Notes under the pieces: generated by a model
What the model was told of the DNA's origin: nothing
What the model saw: only the letters and a program-made list of their open reading frames with translations
The model's database searches: none
NCBI RefSeq assembly: GCF_003672135.1
Contig: NC_039507.1
Span: 11,160,290-11,224,289, forward strand
DNA: 64,000 bases
Direction of reading: 5' to 3'
DNA from: Ooceraea biroi
Lineage: Eukaryota > Arthropoda > Insecta > Hymenoptera > Formicidae
In this document: one piece after another, positions 32,876 to 42,236 of the stretch
Layout: every line of letters begins with the position of its first letter
How positions within the stretch are numbered: position 1 is the first letter of the stretch
Made by a program: the position numbers and the translations under genes

Positions 32876-33676
32876 TTCGTTTATTGTATTGTTAAGCACG
32901 AACATAGATTCATTCATCTGACCAATTCCTTATGTATACTACGTCTGACCAAATCATTATATATTCTACCTGATACATTCAATTTAGTCACAGGAGGTAT
33001 ATTTTATTTAATTACCAAATAAAGCATTACGAAATTATGAATAACAGTTAATAACGAATTAGAATCTATATTAATTTGTTTTAAATCATTATTTTATTCT
33101 TCAACTCCATCACCGTGTATGAGCATAAAAGTGCTCGTCTCCTTACTTTGTGTTACATTCCACTTAAAGAAAGGCATAGTAACCTGCCTACTTTTCTTTT
33201 GAGATATTTTATTTTATCAATCCTTTGCATATGAGCATTATTATTGCTCATCCTTTTCATTTTTCCATTAGTAAGAGCGAAGCGACGCCCTTATTTCTAT
33301 ATTATACTACTGTCATACACTACACAGCGACATTACGCTGTGATTTTCTTTTCAATATTTTCCTATTCTTATACCTTAATTTTGTTGAAGAAATAAGAGA
33401 GATAATAATTTAAATTCAGTTTTCATATATTAGATAATAGAGAGATATCAAGTTACAATCAATATTGATTACAATATTTTCCTTTTGACAATCACAATTT
33501 CATCACCGTAAGAGTTAATCGCAAGCTCTCTCCATTCCCGGGTAAAGTCGGTGTATGCAGATTGACCCATAATCAAAAGAGAGCACCTGAAATCAAATCA
33601 CCTGAGGGATAGATTTGGGACAGGTACCTGATCGTCTACATTCTCACTTCCCCGGACGTGACAATGGGTATGTATA

Positions 33677-33868
33677 CTTCGTCCAGCGAGAGAACGTTAT
33701 CGGAGTAAACGAAAACGCGTCCGTTCCGCGCAGATATCCGCCCTAGAGACCCCCCACTACGCCGCGATACAAGCGCGTTACTGCTATTATACACACCACC
33801 ACTACGCCACGCTATCCCCACTTCGCTCGCCTATGCGCAGACGAATAACGTTCTCTCGCTGGACGGAG
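33677..33868. mobile_element. MITE, TIR CTCCGTCCAGCGAGAGAACG (copy 1)
   Basis: 192 bp, 24-bp inverted ends (CTTCGTCCAGCGAGAGAACG here), flanked by TATA on both sides. The interior has CCCTAGAGACCCCCCACTAC. A second copy, about 90% alike, is at 41917-42108. The frame MGIAWRSGGVYNSSNALVS on the minus strand recurs in both and is not a gene. Confidence 0.85.
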
Positions 33869-34657
33869 TATAGTTTTATTAATTAAATTAATTAAGTATC
33901 ATATGTGCTGTATTCATCTTACTTTGTTCTCCTTTCTTCGCCCTTCCTCTACTCATATAATATGTAACGAATGAAACGGCAAACTTTTATGTTAAATTAA
34001 TATTTTTGAATAAAATTAATATTTTCTTAAAAGTATGATTATTTCTCTATGATTATTTTAGATAAAATTAAAAGATAGAAGATCGAAAGAAGAAATTTTA
34101 CATTTGGTCCCAGTAGAGATCAGCCACAGAAACGAAGTAGCAGTAGTAGCAACAGCGGAAGTTCTGGTACTGCATCAGGAGATATCGCTGCTAATATATA
34201 TATTGATATACACTACTCACAAAAATTAGAGGAAAACCAAACTTTTCTTAAAAAATAGGCAAATTTCAAGCAGCTGTAACTTTGTTAAAAATGAACGAAA
34301 TTTAAATTTAAAAAAAGGATTTTAAAGCTTGAAACTTTTACTTTCAAACGGTTGCCATGAGTTTAAATTTCTGTGACGTTTGGTAATTTTTACATACAAA
34401 AAACTGCGAACTGGACAAAATAAGAAAGTTTCTTTTCACTTTGAAGGTCTGTCACGTATCAAAAAAAATTCTGCGAAAATTCTAGACTTTTTATTGTAAA
34501 AGATTGAAGTTTTCTCTACAAAACACTTTTTTAAAATTTTTCTACGAGTTTTTGTTACTGAGTTATCGCCGATTAAATAAAAATTGGCATTGTTTACTTT
34601 GATTGCTCATAACTCCGGTAAAAATCATCGCACAACAATTTAAAAAACGGATTCTTA
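33869..34657. other. No gene recognised; possible ends of an older transposon
   Basis: CACTACTCACAAAAATTAGA at about 34212 resembles a Tc1-type element start, and the following AT-rich text (GTAACTTTGTTAAAAATGAA) is like such elements, but no partner end was found. A serine-rich frame near 34110-34190 (KRSSSSSNSGSSGTASGD) may be an exon scrap. Otherwise nothing. Confidence 0.3.
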
Positions 34658-37430
34658 AGGAGGGAACCTACTTTAGAAGAGCGAAAAATAGGTGATTTTT
34701 AAGAATTTTTTGTAAAGGAAAAGTAATGTTTATATTTTTGAAAGTTTTAAGACCTTTTAATATTAGGTTTGAACCTTCGATATATATTTTTATTTAATAA
34801 AAAGAGCAATATTGTTATTGAAAATTTAATATTAAAATCCGTGCTTCGCCATCGGAGCTGCGTCATTGTGTACATCCTAACATCTTCAATTCTTGCCTGA
34901 AACAAAAATTTCAAGTATATTATTAATTTGTATGTTATTTTACCCTAAGTAAACCAAAAATATTTAAAAAAGTTTAAAAATGAAAATTTTGTACGACTGA
35001 AAAAAAAGTTACGATTTTTGGGAGGCAATGTCGTTTATGTTTATGCAAAAAACACATTGTTTAAATTGATTTTTGATTAATGTTTTAGGTTCATCGAAGA
35101 TGGTTGGCTATTATTTAACTAAAATACTTTGAACGAAGTCGATAGGTCAAATAGTTTTTTTGTAATCGTGTACACAAAATTCAAGAAAATGTGAAAAACA
35201 CATTTCGAGGAAAACGCGTTTAAAGTTTTCGGTTTAAAAAACTAATAGTTATTGAGTACTTACAGAGCTCGAAGGCTAATCTGCTATACCAGCACCATAC
35301 AGTAGTCCTTCAGCTTCCTCATGAAATTCATTTGTGGTAATTTGAGCCAGCCGACGAGCTGCTCGAGCCTCCTTTGTGCTGCTGAGTCTACGTCGCTCCT
35401 GCCTCGAGATGCGCTGCGTGTCGTACATATTAGCGAAATTCCGGCACTCTGGTCCAATGTTGATCTCTAATTGATTCATCATCTTCAAAAGTGATGAATA
35501 TCCTTCATTGAAAATGCCGGCAGCAATAAAGGCGGCGATTTCAATAATATTTTTGCCGGAGTTCAAATGCTTCGGTGCTAGTCGCCAGACGGTCGCGTTG
35601 AAACTTTCGTTTGCATTTTGTGTATGTCCACCCATACATCGCGTTAAAAGGTCTTCATTGGACAAATCAGTATATATTGGAATCAAATGCTCCTCAATAT
35701 CTGGATGGAGTGGAGGGGGATGGTCGTACTCTTCCAATTTACCTGTCGCTTCATACTTCCGCCACTGGCACCAGCTGTCGGCTCCAGCCGGACAATTATC
35801 GTGCCGCGGATTTTCATTGCTTGAGCATAAATGTTCTAATGTTGCCCATATTGCTTTTTTCATGTTAGGCACAGAATTGACATTTCGCCTTATCGCAAGC
35901 CCGTAATATTTTGTTAACTTTTTTATAAGGACGTCGGTCAATTTACCTTTACCGCCAAGCTTGTGCGTCTTCTTTGCATTTCGAAGTCGTGTGCCCATTC
36001 TTTTTTCAACGTGTCCAACGCACTCAGTTTTTATAACAGAAACATCGTCACCGTACGGATTCAAATTTAAAATTGCGTTGAATGTTTTCGAATCACCGTC
36101 TCCGATATAATTTGTGTATTTCACTTTGAATTTCTCTTCAGATCTTGAAAACATTTCTTTCATGGCGTCGACCTCCATTTTACCTGCTGAGCCAGAATGG
36201 TTTGCAAAACACTCGTTTTCGTGTTCTTCGTACCACTCAGTATATTCATCAGTATCTTCTTTCTTCCTCCAATATACACAAGCCTGGCAATAACTGCTTT
36301 TTACAACGAGATCTATCACTTTACCGCTGTAATATCCAATGATCGTCGTGACACCGAACAGAGAAGTAAATCCTCGTTTCTTCCACGATCCATCTCCACT
36401 TATTTTTAATTCAGTTGGTGGTCTTTCATTTTTCACATTTTCTGCTTTTTCTTCATCAACGACTTTTTCAGTCAAATGATCAAAAACAGATTTTGCTACT
36501 TCATGCATATGTCGTACAATGCGATCGTATGTACCTATTGCTATACCTTGACCGATGTCCATAAGGCCACTGAATATATTTATTCCTTCTCTGCCAATGC
36601 CTAACAGTCTCAAAACAAACACAAGTCGTCGATTTATTTCGTAGCCAGTATGGATTAACGGTCCTGAATTTATTTCTGTACGACCACAAGTACATTTCAC
36701 AATCAGTTTGAAACCGAAGCCACGTATCCCAGTTTCTTCAAATTGCATACTTTTCTTGCACTCCTTACAAATAAGCATCTGTGCAAGCGTAGTAAAAACA
36801 GTAAAATATTCAATGATTCTGTAAGTGTGTTGTGGATTATAAACAATATTATCACTGATCGCAGTTTTCAGTTTTTTCGCGCTGGTACTCTGCTCCGTTT
36901 CATCACTTTTTTCCATATATTGATTGCCTTGAAAGTGTCTCTTCGTCGATCTAGATGCGCATTGAGATTCTCCGTGCTTCGCTTTTGGGTACATTTTGCT
37001 TTCCCAACGTCTGCATTGATCGAAAACTCAAACTCGACTAACCGCTAAGAGCAAGCAAGGACCTTGAAATATACTTTCTCTTTTCAACTTCCTTTGTCAT
37101 TTTAGGCAGCTGTCCCGACTCTCTGTCTCTCTCGGCTACACTAACACATAAAAACACGTACACAGATCAGGTATACACAAGCTGATTTGTTTTGACGAAC
37201 ATCTGAACCAATGAATAGAAGTGAGAGACTAAGAGGCTGTGCGCCTGTGTGTGTTGCGGATCATTGTCGTATACCTGCGCGCCATGCTTTCGTTGCACAT
37301 GGCTAAATCTACCGAAGGACTTCGAATTTCGCTCTAAAATTTACAGAACATATTCCTAAAGAGTATTACTATTAATTTATGCACAAAAAAAAATCGATTT
37401 TTTCGACCCTATAAAGTAGGTTCCCCCCTT
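34658..37430 (-). mobile_element. Mutator-like (MULE) DNA transposon
   Basis: AAGGAGGGAACCTACTTTAG at 34658 pairs with the inverse of AAGGGGGGAACCTACTTTAT at 37430, and similarity continues weakly for 30-50 bp (CGAAAAA..GATTTTT). Between them is one intact transposase gene on the minus strand. 2.77 kb in all. No exact 8-9 bp target duplication is seen. 34690-35275 and 37000-37400 are its untranslated parts. Confidence 0.75.
35276..36994 (-). CDS. Mutator-like transposase, intact 572 aa
   Basis: ATG at 36994 gives one uninterrupted frame of 572 codons. Residues 1-50 are polar, with a possible nuclear-localisation stretch (KKLKTAISDN). C76, C79, C101 and C103 form a likely zinc ribbon (ICKEC..CTC). 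The catalytic core has D201 in LKISGDGSWKKRGFTSLFGV, D299 or D301 in YIGDGDSK, and E463 in TQNANESFNATVW, the DDE pattern of the Mutator-like transposase family found in arthropods. Between them lie CQACVYW and CVGHVEKRMGTRLRN. The basic tail RQERRRLSSTKEARAARRLA may bind DNA. No lesion is seen, so the gene may still encode an enzyme. No intron is needed. The exact subfamily needs a database search. Confidence 0.85.
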   Translation of the reverse strand: MYPKAKHGESQCASRSTKRHFQGNQYMEKSDETEQSTSAKKLKTAISDNIVYNPQHTYRIIEYFTVFTTLAQMLICKECKKSMQFEETGIRGFGFKLIVKCTCGRTEINSGPLIHTGYEINRRLVFVLRLLGIGREGINIFSGLMDIGQGIAIGTYDRIVRHMHEVAKSVFDHLTEKVVDEEKAENVKNERPPTELKISGDGSWKKRGFTSLFGVTTIIGYYSGKVIDLVVKSSYCQACVYWRKKEDTDEYTEWYEEHENECFANHSGSAGKMEVDAMKEMFSRSEEKFKVKYTNYIGDGDSKTFNAILNLNPYGDDVSVIKTECVGHVEKRMGTRLRNAKKTHKLGGKGKLTDVLIKKLTKYYGLAIRRNVNSVPNMKKAIWATLEHLCSSNENPRHDNCPAGADSWCQWRKYEATGKLEEYDHPPPLHPDIEEHLIPIYTDLSNEDLLTRCMGGHTQNANESFNATVWRLAPKHLNSGKNIIEIAAFIAAGIFNEGYSSLLKMMNQLEINIGPECRNFANMYDTQRISRQERRRLSSTKEARAARRLAQITTNEFHEEAEGLLYGAGIAD

Positions 37431-37748
37431 AAAGCTGAAACTTTGCTCTATTGAACGGTATACTTGCCCAAATTTTTTCGAAAACACATAACCATGCTGA
37501 AAATGGATGAATATAACGTAAAAATGAATGATTTTTCACTTTGTCATTTTTGACCTTAAAAACAATCGTACAGAATGACAAAAAAATTTGTTCTTCACAG
37601 TTTTTAATACTTTTCAATACCATGAATTTGACAAAAATTTGCCGAATAGCTATAAGATTGTTTTCATGGTGGCCACTGTGGTTTTATGGGACAAAACTAA
37701 GAAATTGCTAAACTTCAGTAAGATAAAATGGAAAATAATGTTAATTAA
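37431..37748. other. Spacer between MULE and Tc1 element
   Basis: AT-rich; CCACTGTGGTTTTATGGGAC near 37673. No gene or repeat partner found. Confidence 0.4.
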
Positions 37749-39544
37749 TGTTAAAAATTGATTTCTAGCGCACTATATTAATCTTTATTAAGTCAGCAAT
37801 AACAAAATACACACTTTTCTACCAAAAGTTGAAACAATTTGTGAACCGCCGGCGTTAGTTTTATCCAAAGCGTACCACGTGGAGGTCGCACGGTCGGATT
37901 TACGCTTCGTTTTGTGTGTGTGTGTGTGTGCGTGCGTGTGTGTGCGTATGTATTATGTGGAGTGTATTAGTGATTAATGCAAGATGGAGTGATTAACGCT
38001 AAAAAGAATTTAATAACGTGTATTTCCGCCTCTATTCAAAATGACTGCTCGCAATCAATTTCGCATATTGATGCAACGACGTATTGCTCTTTGAGGGATT
38101 CGCTGCCAAGTTTGGCAAAGAACTGTGACAAGCGAAGCCAAATCGACGATGTTGGGATAGTTTTCGCGTACTTGGCGTTCTAACATATCCCAAACATGCT
38201 CGATTGAATTCAAATCGGGACTCATTGGCGGATGCAATAATGTATCGATTTGATGGTTTCTCAGAAACTGTTGGGTGTAACGAGCAGTGTGCGGTCGTGC
38301 GTTGTCATGCATTAGGCGAAACCGTTGACCAATTCGATTTCTAATTGGTAGAACATATGGCTCTAGAATTTCATGAACATATCGTCTAGAAGTTAATCCT
38401 GGTGGAGGGATAATTACAAGAGGTGCTCGTGAAAATCGAGATATTCCTGCCCATACCATTACAGAACCACCATGAAAAGCTCGAACTGGTCTGTTGCAGT
38501 TTTCGGAATAGCGTTCTCCTTGACGTCGCCAAACTCGGGCTCGTCTGTCATTGCCAAAAAGGCAAAATCTAGACTCATCCTTAAACAGTACAGAATTCCA
38601 TTGCCTAGGTCGCCTACTGACTAAAGAATGAGCATAATGTAATCGTAGGCGATGATGACGATGGGTAAGGTATAGAACTTGCACTGGTCGACGAGCGTGC
38701 AATCCCGCTTCTCTCAAACGATTTCTTATCGTTGAAGCCGAGATCGGATGCTGTCGACCATAATTAATATTGCCGGCAATTCTACGTGTGCATACAAAGC
38801 GATTCTGTGTAACTTGCCGGATGATCATTCGATCTTCCCGAGCGCTTGTTTCACGAGAACGGCCCTGACCCGGCCGTCTGTGGTATAAGCCAGTCTCTCG
38901 AAACCGGGAATAAATCCGATTAATGATGGACGGACTTACTCCAAACTGGTTGACAACGTACCGTTGACTGTGATTCTCCTGTAGGAGAGTCACAATACGA
39001 GCACAATCTGTCTCAGATAAATGACGCATAGGCATCGTAAAAGAACAACGAGCAGAAAACGGAAGTAGGAGAAAACAGAATAGATAAAAGAAAAGAAGAA
39101 ATGTAAAAATAAGTAAAGGAATAAGTAAAAACCTTAACTAATGATATATCAGACAGTATCAAAAATCGCCAATAGAATAACTCCGAACAGCTCAGTATAC
39201 GTATGCGTATGTAAGCATAAGCACATGTGAGTACGAATGCGCGATCTTAAGTAATGTAGCTGAACTCTTTCACTTACGAGAAACGTCTTACGTCTTGTCG
39301 TCGCCTAGCGGCAAGACGTTCCACTAGTTGCGTGCAATCCGTGAGCGTTCACACACGCGTGCACACACACGCACACACAAAACGAAGCGTAAATCCGACC
39401 GTGCGACCTCCGCGTGGTACGCTTTGGATAAAACTAACGCCGGCGGTTCACAAATTGTTTCAACTTTTGGTAGAAAAGTGTGTATTTTGTTATTGCTGAC
39501 TTAATAAAGATTAATATAGTGCGCTAGAAATCAATTTTTTAACA
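37749..39544 (-). mobile_element. Tc1-like element, complete, about 200-bp TIRs
   Basis: Outer ends TGTTAAAAATTGATTTCTAG (37749) and its near-inverse at 39544; if TA is taken as the target site the element starts AAAATTGATTTC. The inverted arms extend about 200 bp to the TG/CA microsatellites at 37915-37950 and 39350-39380. The two arms are almost identical, which points to recent movement, and the transposase is intact. Confidence 0.9.
38055..39035 (-). CDS. Tc1-like transposase, intact 326 aa (D,D34E)
   Basis: ATG 39035, stop 38055. The N-terminus has two helix-turn-helix motifs (residues about 8-45, QRYVVNQFGVSPSIINRIYS; and about 65-112) with a GRPR-like RPGQGRSRE between them. Catalytic residues: D153 (VLFKDESRFCLFG), D244 (LMHDNARPHTA) and E279 (SPDLNSIEHVWDMLE), with 34 residues between the last two, as in Tc1. 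GGSVMVWAGI at 189-198 is the glycine box. Length is normal for the family (about 340). No stop, frameshift or missing catalytic residue. It would cut and paste its element at TA sites. One of only two intact proteins in the window. Confidence 0.95.
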   Translation of the reverse strand: MPMRHLSETDCARIVTLLQENHSQRYVVNQFGVSPSIINRIYSRFRETGLYHRRPGQGRSRETSAREDRMIIRQVTQNRFVCTRRIAGNINYGRQHPISASTIRNRLREAGLHARRPVQVLYLTHRHHRLRLHYAHSLVSRRPRQWNSVLFKDESRFCLFGNDRRARVWRRQGERYSENCNRPVRAFHGGSVMVWAGISRFSRAPLVIIPPPGLTSRRYVHEILEPYVLPIRNRIGQRFRLMHDNARPHTARYTQQFLRNHQIDTLLHPPMSPDLNSIEHVWDMLERQVRENYPNIVDLASLVTVLCQTWQRIPQRAIRRCINMRN

Positions 39545-39660
39545 TATATATATATTAATATATATTAATATATGTTAATATATATTAATATATTATTTAA
39601 CATTAATATATATTAATATATATCATATATATATATATATATATATATTTTATATTGTGT
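39545..39660. repeat. AT microsatellite (TATATTAATA)n
   Basis: ACATATATATATATTAATAT and related units, directly against the Tc1 element. Confidence 0.9.
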
Positions 39661-39950
39661 ATTATATTTTTACCTGATGTTGTGGAATGTTAACAAACAT
39701 TGTTTCTTGCCCTACAGCAATTTTATTTTTATTTTCATTAGAAATTATCAATGGAATATCAAGTATGTTTTGTGCATACATCTATGTACCTCAAAGAATT
39801 TCTTCTATAATCATGTATATTGTGTATTATATTTTTACCTGTTGTGGAATGTTAACAAGAATTGTTTCTTGTCCTTCAGCAACTTTATGTTTATTTTCAT
39901 CACACATTATCAATGGAATATCAAGTATGTTTTGTACATTTCAATATCAT
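39655..39950. repeat. Tandem duplication, two units of about 165 and 130 bp
   Basis: TTGTGTATTATATTTTTACC starts both units (39654 and 39819); both continue GTTGTGGAATGTTAACAA and AATATCAAGTATGTTTTGT. The units differ at roughly one base in eight. Confidence 0.85.
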
Positions 39951-40566
39951 TATTATTTCAATTACTAATGTTCCAACTGTTAGAATTGTTATTTGTTTGT
40001 ATTATTTCTCGCAAAACACAATCATTAGCATCTTTAGATATCATCTTATTTTGATTTAAACTGGTAATACTACGAGGCAATGAGGAGCTTGTTTCTTCTA
40101 CATGTATTTCTTTTGTTGACGCATTCGCTTTCATAGGAAAGCGAATGCGTCAAATAGTTGAATTGTTAACTTCTTTGTTTCATAAAAATCGGATGTATTA
40201 TTTTAGTTGCTTCAGCTGCAACATTTTCTATTTCTTATTTAATTATGAAAGCGACAGCAGTGCAGTAATTATCCAACAATTTTTCTCAATATAACTATCT
40301 TCAAAGTAAACTTTGCTAAGTTGATAAAAGCAATCCTTTATTAATGACCAAGGCTGGCAATACAAATTTATTATAACTATCTTCATGTCCAATTCTTGTG
40401 TCTCATTTTGGAAGTCCAAAACACTTAGTATATACATCTGATAAAGGAACAATACAGTACTCTGACAAATATTTACATTGAAAATTCCAATTATTTTTGA
40501 ATCAATTATGCAATCAGAAACATTACTTATTTCTTCGAATTTTTTACAATAAAATAATATGCCCAT
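39661..40566 (-). pseudogene. Unidentified multi-exon gene remnant with a duplicated exon
   Basis: Minus strand. 40566-40243 opens MGILFYCKKFEEISNVSDCI, then DSKIIGIFNVNICQSTVLFL, with a shifted frame PLSDVYTKCFGLPK after it. 40133-39960 reads MKANASTKEIHVEETSSSLP, then RSITSLNQNKMISKDANDCV. Then QNILDIPLIMCDENKHKVAE, ending NIPQQ before a GTAAAAAT donor (39845), and after a tandem duplication of about 165 bp a second version, QNILDIPLIISNENKNKIAV, ending NIPQHQ before the same donor (39680). Two near-identical exons in tandem with the same donor suggest exon duplication. I do not recognise the family. Stops and frame shifts suggest a pseudogene. Confidence 0.4.
40116..40153. other. Perfect hairpin, 17-bp stem
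   Basis: TTGACGCATTCGCTTTC, loop ATAG, then the exact inverse. It lies just at the ATG of the minus-strand frame starting at 40133. Confidence 0.8.
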
Positions 40567-41205
40567 ACAGCACAGAAGCTACAGCAATATTGCTGCAACG
40601 TTACAACTTTGCATATTGCAATGCAATATTGCAGAAACATTGCAAAGACAATTTGGTGCAATGTTAATTCAGTAATGTTGCAGCAATATTTCAAAACAAT
40701 GTTAAAATAGCATTACATATATTTTGCGATCAACGCGTATATTACGGAGCTACGTTCCGACTGTTGCTGTTAGTGCGGAAAATTTATAGTTCATATATTA
40801 CGTACATTTAACTTAAACAGTCATTTAAATATTTTTCTTATGCAATTTGGAACAGAGTAGCAATCACCTAACTTTTTCTCTAAAGCGGAAGAAAAGTGAA
40901 AAGTTTCATATTTTTAAATATCACATATATCTTATACGGAACTTTTCACTTGTAACGTTTCCATCATAGAGAACAAAATACGTTATCGCTGCGCTGAGCT
41001 AGAATTGGCTAGAATTAAATTTATTGGTTACCGCGTCGATCAAGGGCGGCAAGCGTTACCGCCACGCGCTTTTGTCTGCCGGCGAGTGATAAGTACACAC
41101 GTGCGTATTATATTGGGACGATATAAAGTGTATATATATACATCCAGGGAACAATTACTTCTTGGAGGTTTGTATTATTTAAGATTTTTATATATTATAT
41201 ATGTA
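40567..41205. other. No gene; GCAATATTGC-rich stretch
   Basis: 40567-40720 has clustered half-palindromes (AGCAATATTGCTGCAACGTT, TTGCAATGCAATATTGCAGA). 40740-41200 has a 73-codon frame (41005-41226) with no family match I know. No terminal repeats seen. Confidence 0.4.
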
Positions 41206-41690
41206 ATTATAAGAACATTAGCTTAAGCCGCTTAAGCTAATGTAATGTAATCTAACCTCACTTTTCACTGACTCTCGTACAGTAACTTTGATTCTTATTC
41301 TCCTTATTTTTATCGAAAGTCCTATAAAAGCTTTTTATTATGTTGTTTTCGCCATTTTATATACGTAATTATGTAAGGACATTAGCTTAAGCCGCTTAAG
41401 CTATAATTTAATGTAATCTAACCTCACTTTTCACTGACTCTCGTACAGTAACTTTGATTCTTATTCTCCTTATTTTTATCGAAAGTCCTATAAAAGCTTT
41501 TTATTATGTTGTTTTCGCCATTTTATGTACGTAATTATGTAAGAACATTAGCTTAAGCCGCTTAAGTTAAAATTTAATACCTCACTTTTCACTGAGTCTC
41601 GTACAGAAATTTTGATTCTTATTCTTCTTATTTTTATCGAAATCCTTATTATTTTGTTTTCGCCATTTTATACGTAGTAATACAAACTAT
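41206..41690. repeat. Three-unit satellite of about 165-170 bp, each with a palindrome
   Basis: ACATTAGCTTAAGCCGCTTA begins units near 41214, 41381 and 41548. Each unit carries the near-perfect palindrome AGCTTAAGCCGCTTAAGCT, then CTCACTTTTCACTGACTCTC, GATTCTTATTCTCCTTATTT and TTGTTTTCGCCATTTTAT. The third unit is the most diverged. Confidence 0.85.
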
Positions 41691-41872
41691 TCAAGATATC
41701 ACAAATTTCACAATATACATATAGTATTGAAAAATATTTGTATAGTTAAAAATTAAATATATTACAAATGATTATGGATCTATATAATATATTAATTAAA
41801 ACCTTTTTGTATTTCACGAGTTCATTATCCAGTCGTTTTTATTTATATGGATAGTTGATATCTATTATACTC

Positions 41873-42172
41873 AAGTTGTGTTCCGATATTCACTGCCAGT
41901 ACTGAAAATCTGTATACTCCGTCCAGCGAGAGAACGTTATCGGAGTAGACGAAAATGCGTCCGTTCCGCGCAGATCTCCGCCCTAGAGACCCCCCACTTC
42001 GCCACGATACAAGCGCGTTACTGCTATTATACACACCACCACTACGCCACGCTATCCCCACTTCGCCCGCCTATGTGCAGACGGATAACGTTCTCTCGCT
42101 GGATGGAGTATAGTATACGTGACGTAAACCACGGATTTTCAGTACTGGCAGTAAATACTGGAACGCAGGCTC
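41873..42172. mobile_element. Outer palindromic MITE (ACTGCCAGTACTGAAAATC)
   Basis: GTTCCGATATTCACTGCCAG..TACTGAAAATC at 41880-41910 pairs with GATTTTCAGTACTGGCAGTA at 42134 onward, about 38 bp with some mismatches. Almost all of its interior is the inner MITE. Confidence 0.7.
41917..42108. mobile_element. MITE, TIR CTCCGTCCAGCGAGAGAACG (copy 2), nested
   Basis: 192 bp, same family and same length as 33677-33868, flanked by TATA on both sides. Lies inside the ACTGCCAGTACTG MITE. Confidence 0.85.
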
Positions 42173-42236
42173 AGTCAAAGATTCAATTTTAATACTGTAA
42201 CATCTATACATATAAGCATATATCTATATATATATA

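Larger units (their letters stand above)
26196..33663 (+). mobile_element. Unit A: large TG..CA element with inverted duplication of its left part
   Basis: Starts TGTGACGTCCTGACGTCC and ends CCCCGGACGTGACA. Compared with unit B it consists of B's left 2.6 kb (26196-28814), then B's left 2.85 kb in reverse (28815-31662, ending GACGTCACA), then B's right 2.0 kb (31663-33663). About 350 bp of B (53166-53521) is missing. No reading frame over 70 codons has an ATG and a recognisable family. TATA-rich microsatellite at 31255-31280. No target duplication is seen at the ends. Confidence 0.8.

Noticed and set aside
34203..37748. An outer Tc1 element around the MULE
   Set aside because: CACTACTCACAAAAATTAGA looks like a Tc1 end, but no matching inverse end was found on the right side.
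33636..42061. Shared minus frame MGIAWRSGGVYNSSNALVS in two places
   Set aside because: It is the interior of a 192-bp MITE present twice.
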